A DNA stretch of 64,000 nucleotides from Trametes villosa (Eukaryota > Basidiomycota > Agaricomycetes > Polyporales > Polyporaceae), in the NCBI GenBank assembly GCA_002964805.2, contig PUDQ02000001.1:62001-126000 (forward strand), read 5' to 3'. The notes below the pieces were generated by a model. It saw only the letters and a list, made by a program, of their open reading frames with translations, did not search any database and had not been told where the DNA came from. The translations under genes were made by a program, and so were the position numbers. This document shows, piece after piece, positions 20,055 to 33,837 of the stretch. Each line of letters opens with the position of its first letter. Position 1 is the stretch's first letter.

Positions 20055-23000
20055 ATGAGCGGCCTCTCCTCCTTCTTTCCCGCAAAACTCCTGGGGTCGA
20101 TGCATTCCAACCCTCGCGAACGGCAGACGGACCCTCTCTCCCGCCTCCGCTTCACCCTCGAGACCATGCCCGGCTCCAGGAAATACATCTTCACGCCCGC
20201 AATACGCGCAGAGATCCTCGCAGAGCTATACGACGCGTTCTGGGGCCCCTACGCCCACCTCTTCCTCCCAAACTCCAACTCTAGCCTCCCCTTGCACGCC
20301 ACACTAAGCGAGGTCCAAGTTGCCGCCGGCCTGAATAAGGATCCTCAGGTCGTCCCCGGCCGACCTTGTGGCCACATATTCAAGAAGGGCGAGAGCTGTT
20401 TTCGCTGCAAGTACGCGCATCTCATCCCTTTGCACCTCGCCCGCTGCTCACGATCGCATACAGAGACTGCGCACTCGACGACAGCTGCGTCCTCTGCTCC
20501 CGCTGCTTCGAGAGCACGGACCACACAGATCACAACGTCAGCTTTTTCATCGCCCAACAATCAGGCGGATGCTGCGACTGCGGCGACGTCGAAGCATGGC
20601 GAGACACTATCAACTGCCCTTACCACCCCCACTCTCGCGAGAACGCAGACTACATCAAGGCTTTCGAAGCCCGAATCTTGCGCGACCCTCCGTCGGCCCA
20701 GCACAAGCCCTTGAACGGCCAGAGCATCCCTTCCGTCAAGAACTATCCCTTCAGGGTCCACGTCCCTCCCGAGCTGCGCGAGAGCATCAGCCGCACCATT
20801 GGCTATGCCATCGACTTCGTCCTGGACACGCTAGACTCCTCGCCGGACGAGACCTTCATGGTCAACCCCCCTAGCGAAGCCGTCCTCCGGTTACAACCCA
20901 CCGGTGATCCCCTCATGCACGACCAGTTCGCCATAGTCGTCTGGAACGATGACAAGCATTCCTTCGATGAGGTCATAGAGCTCTTGCACGACATCACCAG
21001 CCGTTCGCGCGAGGAGGCGGCCCAGATCGCGGACCGCATAGATGAGCAAGGTCGGGACATCATCGAGATGAGCGGTAACAGCGCCCGCCTCCTCGACATG
21101 GCGCGTGCGATTGCTCAGATCGACCTTGGCGTGACTGTGCGTCGCGCGTTTGATACTTTCCGCGAGCAGGTCTCCGCCGTGATCATTGAATGGCTCTTGG
21201 ACCTCACTCGAAGTCGGCTCAGCACCGACGCTTTGATCTTGCGCGAACTACTAGCATCTGAACTTCTGTCGCCTCGCAAGAACTCTTCCTTGCTCTCCGC
21301 AAAAGATCCTAGTAGAGTGCTCCCTGATATTCAAGATCCGACTAGGCTTGACTGGCTGTTCATCTATCATGCTCGCTTGTGGAAGAAGCCCCGTCTAAAC
21401 CTCAAGGAGATATATGCCTCTCTTCTTACAGTAAGTCACGACCACAAGCTAGCAATAGGTAAGTCTTGCTTTACATACCTCTGCCCATCCTCAATAAACG
21501 TTTCGTAGCTTCGCATTTTGCCAGCGTATACCACCGCATCATCGACGCATACCTCCTCACCGACCGCGAAGCCGAGACATCCATCAAGTACTTCGCCCTG
21601 CAGCTCTTCACCGTCCCCTCCATCTCCCTCTACATTGTCCGACACCACAACATCGTCTCCCGCCTCCTCGCTATCATCACCGCTTTCTTCACCAACCAGA
21701 TCTCCGAGAAGCGAATCGCATTCCCGCCCAACCCCGACGCCGAGATCGACGTGGACACCTTCCCGTTCAAGTCGAAGCGCTTCATGCCCGTCTTCAGCGA
21801 CCTGCGCTACCTCTGCCACAACCGGCCCGTGCAGCAGCTCATTGCGAACAACCGCGAGTTCATCGTGCAATTCGCGCAGACCTGCCAGATCTTCATGTGC
21901 ATCAACCCCAACAAACGCGCTGCGTCCAGCCACGTCGAGTACGAGACGGATGCGTGGATCAGTGTCTTCAACGTCACGCTCTCCCTCTCCCGGGTCATCA
22001 AGATCTACGGCGAGGCCTTCTCCAAAGCCACCGTGAACGGGCTTGTCGCCGCCATCCACACGGTAATGCATCACATACTCAAGTGTATCACCGTCGTCGA
22101 CGACCGCCGCGACCTGGCACGCTTCCCTCCCGTGGCGTTCCACGGTGTTCCCTACGGGGACACGACATACAGGGTCATTCAGTTCGACGTCATGGACGGC
22201 TCCATCAGCTTCCACCACTCTTTGCAGTGGCTCCTTGCAGAGCTCTTCAAGCACGTCGACATCCTCGATGAAGGGCGACTGCAGGAAGCTGGCTACAACA
22301 GTCTCAGGGATGTGTGCCTGCGTCACGTCAACGAGGAGGCTCTACTCACCGTCATTGACTATCCGCTACGCGGTACGTAAGGCTATCGTCTGCCTGCATT
22401 CAGGCGTGCTGACATGTGCCTGCAGTCCTCGCCATGATTGCACAGATCCGCACCGGACTCTGGGTACGAAACGGGTTCGCTATCCGGGGCCAGCTTCTCC
22501 ACTATCGCGACTTCATGCTCCGGGAGCTGTGTTACGACCAGGACCTCTTCATCCTGCAGACCGCGCTCGTCGTCCTCGACCCCAACACCGTCTTCGTCAG
22601 CATGCTCGATCGCTTCCAGCTGATCGGCTACTTCTCCGGCGCCACCCTGCATCCCTCCTACGACACATCCCATCTCTCCGGCATGGTCGAGGAGTTCTTC
22701 TACGTCCTCATCACGATCCTCACCGAAACCGCGAGTGCGACGAAGATGCCGCTCCCGGTCGCCGTGCGCCGCGAGATCGTGCACGCGCTCGCGGTCGGGC
22801 CGTGCTCCTTCACCGATCTCGTGAAGCGCGTCGCCGAGCGCATGGTCGACGACGTCTGCTTCGAGCGCGTGCTGCGCGACGTCGCGAACTTCAAGGCGCC
22901 GGACTCGACCGCGGACTTCGGCACGTACGAGCTCAAGGACGAGGCGTTCGACGAGGTCAACCCGTTCTTCTACCACTACACGCGGAACAAGCGCGAGGAG

Positions 23001-25796
23001 GTCGACCTCGTGCTGCGCAACCGGCTGAAGCGGATACAGAACGTCCAGGACTCGGTGATTGTCCCGAAGCCGCTCAACATCACGAGGGGCCCTTTCGTGA
23101 CGCTGTCGTCCGCCTTCGAGTCGGAGGTCCTCGTGCAGATCTTCTTCTACGGCATCTACAACATCCTCACCCTCGCCGACGCCACTGACGCGGCACCGCC
23201 CTCAGCCGAAGCCATCCTGGACCAGATCCTGCACCTGATCATGGTCGCTTTCGTCGAACGCCCCCAGGTCCTCAGCGGCCTTGCGGTACACAAGGTATTC
23301 GAGGAAGGGAAGAACCTCGTCGATATCCTCTCCACGTTCGAGTACCACGAGAAGTACCCGAGCTACCGAAGGCGCGTACAGTGGATCCTCGACCATGTCG
23401 CCGAGCACCAGGCTGCCGAAGTAGAGCGCCGCCGCCGCCGTCCCGAGTCCCGCGCCGACGTCGAAGACCCGAACGAGGCGAAGAAGCGGGCCGCGAAGGC
23501 GAGGCAGGAGGCCATCATGCGGCAGATGAAGGCGCAGCAGGCCCAGGTCGCGTTCAACTTCGAGGACATCGATGATGACGAGGACGATGACCTGACAGAC
23601 GCGCCCGAGGCCCCGGTCTCGTATGGCACTTGCATCGTGTGCCAGGAGGAGCTGAACGGTTCGAAGTCCTTTGGCTCCCTCGGCTTCATCCAGCCCAGCC
23701 GGCAGCTTCGCAAGCACCCCGATGGGTACCAGTCCTACACCAACGAGGCCATGACGTGCCCCGACTCACTGGACAGGCCCACCGCTGCGACCATCGACAC
23801 GGGCTTCCCGCCTCCCGCCTCCGAGATCAAGAACTCCAAGCGTATGCACTCCACCAACTTCGACGCCTTCCCCGCCCAGTTCACGCGCTTCGGCCTGCAC
23901 GCCTCCATCTGCAGCCACATGATGCATCTCGACTGCTTCACGGTGTACAGCGCGTCGATCCGGCAGCGGCACCGCAACCAGGCGACGCGGAACCACCCCG
24001 AAAGCATCCCTCGGAAGGAGTACATCTGTCCGCTGTGCAAGAGCCTGGGGAACGTGATCCTGCCTGTCGTGCTGTCTACCCCTCCCCCCGAGCTCAACAA
24101 CCTGGCCTTCCCGGACTGGGTACGCGCCGCCGGCATCAGCATCCTCAAGTCCAAGCCAGACCCGATCCTGGAGTCCCTGCAGTTCCGCACTGGCAGCGGG
24201 GAGTTCGTCTTTTGGGCCGCGCAGGACTCCGCGTACCAGTCGCACCTACGCGTCCCTGATAGGCCCGATAGCGCGGAGCTGCACAAGATGGTCGACACGG
24301 TCATGGTGGTGGCGAAGAACATCTCACAGCAGACGAGGCATCTGCGGGAGCGTACCGAGCCAGACCTAGGAGAACGTGGTGCGGGGATGTACCTCCCGGA
24401 GGAGATGGTCGGCTACACCGTGTCTTCCCTGGAGGTCGCCCTGCGAGGACAAGGTTCCCCTGGCAAGACGGCGGCGGACATGATCACTGACGCCCAGTAC
24501 CGCATGATCCGCGGGTTGCTCATCTGCCTCACGAAGACGGTCTCCCTAAGCTTCAAGAACAGGCCCGACGAAGGTCGTGAAGCTGTCCGCCAGGCGATCA
24601 TCAAGCGGCTGCTACCAGAATGGAGCCGGACCTCCTTCACGTCGTTCTCCCACCCCCTCCTGCTCCGGGACCCCTTCGCGCTCCTCGTCGAGACCGCAGC
24701 CGTCGCACCGGACATGCTCAAGCACATCCTCATCCTGACCTACTACGCGCACCTCGCGCGGACGGTCGTCGGGCTCGTGTACATCCTCAACAAGAGCCGT
24801 AGCAGCGCGACGCCCGCGCTCAGCACACGCCAGTACGAGGATCTCTTCGGCGACACCCGGATGTTCTTCATGTCCGTCGTCCGCCACTCGCCCATCTTCG
24901 AGCAGGCGGCCGAGGGCGTTCTGCTGTCTTTCGGCGAGGCCCGTATCGAGCAGCTGCTCTACGCCTTCACCCTGCCCTTCCTCCGGCGCGCCCTCATCCT
25001 CTGCCGCGCGACGTACCCTAACGCGTTCGCCACCCCGCCCGACCTCGACGAGTCCCTCTGCGAGTACCGCCGGCTCATCAAGATCCTCGACATCCCGCCG
25101 CTCGCGCAGCTGCCCGCGCAGGACACGATCCAGAACGCGCTCTCGGGCTGGTGCGCGCACTACGGCCACTCGCACGCGGCGTCGCAGCTGAACTGCGGCG
25201 TCATGCTCGAGTACCCGTCCGTGTACCGGCTCGCGAAGCTGCCGCTCGTGCTCGACCACCTGTACCTCGACCAGGACAAGACGATGACGTGCGCGCGGTG
25301 CAACACCGTCCCGCTCGATGCAGCGATCTGCCTGTTCTGCGGCACGACTGTCTGCTTCCAGAGCCACTGCTGCATGGACCTCGACAACCAGGCGAGAGGG
25401 GAGTGCAACATGCACACGCGAGAGTACGTTGCTCACCATTAACGTCTCTATGCTCATGATCTGACCACCCTTCCCACAGTTGCTCTGGGCCCATTGGCCT
25501 GTACTTCCTCGTCAAGCGCTGTTCGCTGTTGTACCTGTACGCGAACAACGGCGCCTTCGGCCAATCGCCGTACTTGGACGTACACGGAGAAGTCGACGTC
25601 TCGATGAGGTACGTTCCCCCATATCAAGTCTCCCATCACTCTCCCTCATCTCCCCTGCAGACGCGGCCGGCGGCAATACCTGCACCGCGCACGATGGGAA
25701 GACGTGCACAAGACATGGTTGAACCACGGCATACCCACACTGATCGCCAGGCGGCTCGAGGGGACGGTGGACAGCGGGGGCTGGGAGACGCTCTGA
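20055..25796 (+). CDS. UBR1: E3 ubiquitin ligase UBR1 (N-recognin)
   Basis: Six exons (20055-20410, 20464-21458, 21509-22372, 22426-25423, 25480-25608, 25661-25796) encode 1825 residues, normal for fungal UBR1. The UBR-box zinc domain, at about 103-175, shows CGHIFKKGESCFRCKDCAL, CVLCSRCFESTDHTDHNVSF and GCCDCGDVEAWR, the site that binds type-1 basic N-degrons. A central helical part includes FAIRGQLLHYRDFMLRELCY and a charged coiled segment near 1060-1110. A RING-type domain at about 1141-1280 has CIVCQEEL, CSHMMHLDCF and YICPLCKSLGN, with a long insert between cysteine pairs. The C-terminal cap has CARCNTVPLDAAICLFCG, HTREC and a final RRLEGTVDSGGWETL. UBR1 ubiquitylates N-degron substrates with a Rad6-type E2. 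The first 100 residues include FWGPYAHLFLPNS. Nothing in the frame is broken despite the transposon 150 bp upstream. Confidence 0.95.
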
Positions 25797-25971
25797 GCGG
25801 GGTGGGGAGCCTTGAAGTCTTGACTGATCGCAATTGTACATCATCACCGCAACCACATATGAAGCACAGCACAAGTAATTAGAACGCAAGGTGTATATTA
25901 GTCTGTATACCTATTCACTCCAGTCTGGTTTTCACCGTAGCGTTGTGCGTACGTACGTGAGGGTACATCAC

Positions 25972-28379
<2,408 letters not shown>

Positions 28380-30507
28380 ATGTCGGCCTCGTACAAGGAG
28401 TCGGTCGACCCCGAATCCCAAGCTCTTCTTGCTCAAGACAGCGAATATTCTGTGCCTGCACCCGCGCTGTCTGGTCGTCGGCCGTATCGCCTCCGCCATG
28501 TCGTCCTAGCCTTCGCGGCAGGCATCCTCTCCGCCGTCCTCGTCGAGCTCGCTCTCTGCTCTCACTATACCCTTCCTTTCATCTCCTCGCCTCAACCATC
28601 TGCTCATGCCGACCTCGCGTCTCCCGATGCCGGCTCGACCGAAGTCCACCACTTCCCGCCATCCAAGCCCACCAACGCCTTCCCTTCTCTCTTCCCCTCC
28701 AACGTCGGCCACGCCGGCCCTACCCCCACCGGCGCAGAGGCCGCGCTCGTCGCAACCGCTCCTTCGTATCCCCTCCACACCGGTGCACCGCACCTGCTCG
28801 GACCCCTCGCCTTGAACCGCAACAAGTCCGCGTCCAAGTCTGACTCCTCCTTCGACATCTTCAAGCACTGGGGCAACCTCTCCCCATGGTTTAGCGTCGA
28901 GCGTAACTCGTTTGGCGTAGACTCTGGTCCCGAGGCACCTCCCACCTGCCGCGTAACGGGCCTCCATCTCCTCCACCGTCATGGTGCTCGGTACCCGACT
29001 GAATGGGCCTCCTACGGCGGTCCTGCCAACTTCTCAGGCCGCCTCCATAACGCAGCTGATGGCTGGAATGCGTCTGGTGAACTCGAATTCATGAACAACT
29101 GGTAAGCTTTTGCTATCCATCTAGCCCTGCTCTATCCCTGAGCCTTCGCAGGACATACAAGCTCGGCGAGGAGATCCTCACGCCGTTTGGTCGGCAGCAG
29201 CTCTGTACGTCCCTCCCTCTCCTCCGCTTATGTTGTCCCAGCTAATATCCTACCAGTCGACCTCGGCGTCTCCATGCGCATGAAGTACGGCTTCCTCCTC
29301 CAGAACTTCACCGCCTCCAACACGCTCCCCGTCTTCCGCACTGAGTCGCAGGACCGGATGCTCGCCTCCGCGCTCAACTTCGCCATCGGCTTCTTCGGCT
29401 ACCCGTTCGAGGGCCAGTACCAGCAGAGCATCACCATCGAGGAGAACGGCTACAACAACACCCTCGCGCCCTACAAGACCTGCCCGAACGCGGGCGACCG
29501 CACCAAGTCCGACCGCGCCATCCCGTACGTCAAGCAGTGGGCCGGCATCTACCTCAAGGACGCGCTCGCGCGCCTCCGCCCGCAGATCCAGGGCTACGAC
29601 CTCACCATCGAGGACGTGTACACCCTGCAGCAGATGTGCGCGTACGAGACCGTCGCTATCGGCTACTCCAAGTTCTGCGAGCTCTTCACCGAGGACGAGT
29701 GGAAAGGCTTTAACTACGCGTGCGCATCCAATCGCTCTTCTCTCATTGGCCACCTCAACAGTACTAATTGCACCGCGCTCATAGGATGGACCTGTACTTC
29801 TGGTACGACTCCGCTTTCGGCTCGCCCGTGTCGCGCGTGCAAGGTATCGGCTACGTGCAGGAGCTCGTTTCGCGGCTTACGCACACGCCTATCCCCGTGC
29901 ACAACTCATCCACGAACGCGACGCTCGACGATAACTCCGCGACTTTCCCGCTCGGCCAGAGCCTCTACGTTGACGCAACGCACGAGGTTGTCGTCCTCAA
30001 CGGTACGTCCTACCCCGTATTGATCATGCATATATGCGGATACTCAGGTGCACCGCAGTAATCACCGCGTTGAACCTGTCGAACTTCGCTGTGGACGGAC
30101 CTCTCCCCGCCGACCACATCCCGGAGCACCGCGCGTTCAAGGCCTCGCACCTCGCGCCCTTCGCGACCAACATCCAGTTCCAGCGTACGTCCCTCTCCTT
30201 CCCCTTCTCCCTCCTCACTCTCACTAACGCCCTCCCTTCCCCGACAGTGCTCTCCTGCGAATCCCAACCCGACCCGCAAATCCGGATCATCATCAACGAC
30301 GGCGTCGTCCCGCTCACCGGGATCCGCGGCTGCCCCGCGGACGCGCACGGGCGCTGCCCCGTGCCCGCGTTCGTCGACGCGCAGCGCGAGATCATCGGCC
30401 AGACGGACTGGGAGTGGGCGTGCCACGGCGAGTGGAGCGTGCCGCCGGGCACGGCGTGGAACACGACGACGGGCGACGCACCGAGGCCTGATGAGGTGTT
30501 TGCGTGA
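28380..30507 (+). CDS. Membrane-anchored histidine acid phosphatase (phytase-like)
   Basis: Six exons (28380-29101, 29152-29204, 29257-29719, 29785-30002, 30059-30184, 30248-30507), all in frame, about 613 residues. A single hydrophobic segment at about 40-60 (HVVLAFAAGILSAVLVELAL) after a short polar N-terminus predicts a type II membrane protein instead of a secreted phytase with a signal peptide. A Ser/Pro-rich stem follows. The catalytic motif is HRHGARYPT (Arg-His-Gly at about 200). The family's downstream His-Asp proton-donor site appears as DATHEVVVLNVITAL, that is His-Glu, a variant found in part of the superfamily. LPVFRTESQDRMLASALNFA and several NxS/T sites (NFS, NWT, NFT, NSS, NTT) support an extracytoplasmic glycoprotein. 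It probably hydrolyses phosphomonoesters at low pH; calling it a true phytase is uncertain. Confidence 0.9.
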
Positions 30508-32496
30508 ATCGAGTCGTAGTGAGGGTTGGATGTCTTTAGATACCATGATAGAGTTCGATTCGGCTTGGACGCTGCGTCTGAGAATGCTTGAGCTCGGAGT
30601 GAGTGCCCGCGCCCACCAGGCACTTCATACCCCACAGGTAAGACTCGAAGTCATTGCGCTGCGAGCCTTCGAGAGTCAAGGCCATGACTCGATCCTACAC
30701 ATACATACACCATACATTGCTTGACGGCATGTAAGGCGCATACATGCACCAGTTCAACTAAGTATTCTTGTCAGTACTATCTCGATAACGTCGAGTCAGC
30801 GACATGAGGCACAGAGAGTAATGCAGACACACAGCATATCATGTACCATTCATGCCGACTCAGAGTGTCGCTCGCACAGTTGCCTCGAGGCTACCCCGGC
30901 ACGTTTACACTTGAATGTGTGGCACTGCATATCATCGATCATCTGTGGTGGCCTGTACCTTCATTGTATGTGTTAAGCGTGGTAAGGAGGCAAGGCTGTC
31001 TTACGCTACTGAGTCGAGTACTTTGTGCGTATTGAGCGGCGTGACTCGCACTACTCGTAATACACGTTGAAGTTGTCTGAGACCCACCAGCTTGTAAACC
31101 ATCTGTCCACGCCATGGGGTATCAATTGAGAATGTCTGCGGTATACTAACTCGATGCTCTTCGGGCGCCCCGAGCCACGAAAAGGCACATACGGCATGGA
31201 GTCATTCTGCAGCGTGTACGAGCTGCTGTGCCACTCAGCATGTACTCACCGTGTATGTCTTCATGCACGTCTATCTCATATTACGTGCCAGAAGCGATGT
31301 GTCCTGAGCCCGGCATCGTGCAGAACGCATGTACGCTGGTCGGACCGAACTGGAAGCCTGCGATGAATTGCAGTAGGCACCCTCCACTTCACAGAACGTA
31401 CCACTCACTGGAGAATACAGAAGCTCCGCCGATACCGGTTCCGTGGATCAGGAACGCCCGGCAAGCCTTGCATGGTTGTGCCACTCATCCAAACGTGTTC
31501 TCTACACATGTTCACCTGGCGTGAGCGTCCCGTAGCGAGACAAAGGTATTCTCCGGGTCATGGAGATGATCTGGAGTGTATGATTAGAAACTCTGTACAG
31601 AGCGCTCAGTCTGCAACATTAACGCACTCTGGTGTCGACCTGCCACGCACTTCCCGCGCGCAAGCCTGAGGTGACAAACAGAGGAGACGGAGGAGATGAC
31701 GCTGGCTGCCTTTCCCGGCCCACTCACCGCCCTCACCGCCACCCGGCCCCCGGTCCGCCCTCTCCCGCCTGCCATCTCGCCACGCCTTCCCCGCGCGACG
31801 TCGGACGTGATGGCAACAGCCCAGCCCACCTGCCCTGAACCCAGCACGGTATATAAGCCTCCCCTCCTGCAGCTGCGTTCCGCATTCTTGTGCTCGGGCA
31901 CGTACTGTCGCCAGTGAGGTCTTTACCGAGGCACAGTCTTTTGCTGATTGCAAATTACACATCCGAACACGTCTGTCGGCTTCGGCCTTCAGCAATTTTT
32001 GGACAACCCCTTCCTCTTCTGCTTGCTGGCTTTCGGGCTGTGTGCGGGAGGATTTAGCGTAGTATCTTGTAGACGTGTTTTGGCCCCTCAATATATTGTT
32101 TTGCTCCTACTTCCTCTGCGTGAACCGTCCCGAACGCCGTTGCAGGTCTTCGCCTCCGATGTGGTATAACAAGTTGTCAAGTTCACACTCACACCGGAGA
32201 GTGCGATCTATGCGTGTACTGCTAACAGCGTTTCAGTACCTGGACGTATTAAAGGTCCTTGTCATCGTGAAGTCAACGAGCACGATCGAAGAACATGTAG
32301 ACCTAAGGCCTAAGGGTTCGCCTTGCAGGTGTCCGAAGAAGAATGCGATCGAGAAATGCTACAACTATATGGTATTAGAGGATGCGAAAGAGAGATATCG
32401 TCATGTCCGTCCTCAGAACAAACCTGATGACTACGTAGTACTGCTAGCGTCCACCACCCTGCCCCGACCATCCACATCCACACCCACTGCACACGC
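30508..32496. other. Intergenic region, no recognised gene
   Basis: About 2 kb between the convergent phosphatase and CHS7 genes. No coding exons were recognised on either strand; the longest ORFs have no domain character. The only clear signal is a TATA-like word at 31848-31857 (listed separately). Confidence 0.5.
31848..31857 (+). promoter_or_regulatory. Isolated TATA-like box
   Basis: GGTATATAAG in a C-rich context (CCCAGCACGG before it, CCTCCCCTCC after it), with the layout of a fungal core promoter. No plus-strand ORF of note follows within 600 bp, so if active it would drive a non-coding or very short transcript. Confidence 0.35.
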
Positions 32497-33837
32497 TCAG
32501 TACGGGGGGTACCCACGGCCGCCCGCCCCGTTCTGGTACAGCTGCTTGCCGCTCACGCCGCCGACGAGGCTCGCCGGCGGGCCCGCGTGCGTGTAGTTGC
32601 TCACCGAGTCCTCGTCGTAGTCTGCGCCGCCGGCGAGGAGCGGGTCCTTGACCTCCCACACCGTCGCCTTCGAGCCGACCGAGAACTCGAGGTCCTCGCG
32701 CTGCCCACCCCACCCCTCCGTCAGTCCCCTCGCACGCACCTAAACAGAGAAGAAGACGCACCGTGATACTGTCCCAGTACTTGTACACCATCATGACGCT
32801 GAGGAGCATGCAGAGCGTGAAGAAGAACAGGCCGTCGATGTAGTGCTTGATGGCGTCGCAGATCGTGACCGAGAACGCGAAGAGGATGACCTGCGCGACC
32901 GTGAAGAACGCGGCGCCGAAGATGATGTCCCCGATCGGCCACCGGTCCTCGAGCGTGCGGAAGACGAGGACGAGCTGGGAGACGACGTAGACGACGGTGC
33001 AGACGAGCGGCCAGAGGATGTAGATGATCCAGAGCCCGATCGGCTTCGCGTAGTCGAACCCGGCGATCTTCTTGAATGTCGCGATCGAAACGAAGAAGGA
33101 CACGCCGAACACTACCAGTGTCGATATCCGGAGCAGCTGCAAGGGGTGTCAGAGTGAGCATGGCGGAACGGAGGAGACAATTGGACTCACCCATAGCGAC
33201 AGTGGTGTGCCATCTTCTGCGAACTGGAATCCGACGAAGCCGTTGATGAGTAGGCAGGTGTATGCGCCTGCAACCAGTCCTGTGTATACAGCGGCGAACC
33301 ACTACGGATGGAGCGGAGGTTGGCGGAGCGCGCGTAGTCACCGGAAGTGAGTACTCACTGGATAGCTGACATTGGCGGTAGGGATGATAGCGGAGTCAAG
33401 GAAGAAGGCAAGGAGCTCGATGATGGCGTAGAGGTAGAAGAACATAAGGATCTCCTTGCGACCTGGAAAAGCAGACCGACGCGTTAGTGAGCCACCAAAC
33501 ACACAAACCAGTAAAACTCGACGCACCGACTGCGGTGTATTTGCTCCGAATGTGGAAGATCATTATACCTGTCATGAATATCGCCACGACGTGCACAAAG
33601 GCCGTCGCTGCAAGCAATCATAGCGTAAGTTCCATGCGTGAGAGGGCGAGCCTGGCAAACCGCCAGCCCGAGTCTCTGCAAGGAGTACTCACACGGCTGG
33701 AAGATGAGGGTGCCCGAGATCTCGACATTCCTGCTATAGCACGAGGGTTCGATGCCCTGTGTGGAGCCGACGAGCGGGCAGATGACGAGGGCGGCGGTCT
33801 GGCAGATGTCGTCGAAGGAGCCAAACTGGACGCCCAT
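32497..33837 (-). CDS. CHS7: Chitin synthase export chaperone CHS7
   Basis: Six exons (33837-33693, 33607-33527, 33462-33359, 33301-33191, 33136-32762, 32700-32497) joined in frame, about 339 residues. The N-terminus [20 protein letters not shown], the [20 protein letters not shown] junction and [20 protein letters not shown] are typical of CHS7. Seven hydrophobic segments are visible, the later ones around [60 protein letters not shown] and [23 protein letters not shown]7 resides in the ER and is needed for exit of class IV-type chitin synthase (Chs3) to the plasma membrane. The C-terminal tail is polar, with REDLEFSV and a Gly/Tyr-rich end. The gene is convergent with the phosphatase gene and has a long empty region upstream. 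Confidence 0.93.

Noticed and set aside
22383..25460. Long minus-strand ORFs inside UBR1 (for example 21436-22326, 24612-25457)
   Set aside because: Third-position G/C bias of the UBR1 coding strand opens the antisense frames; the plus-strand frame carries the UBR box and RING cysteines.
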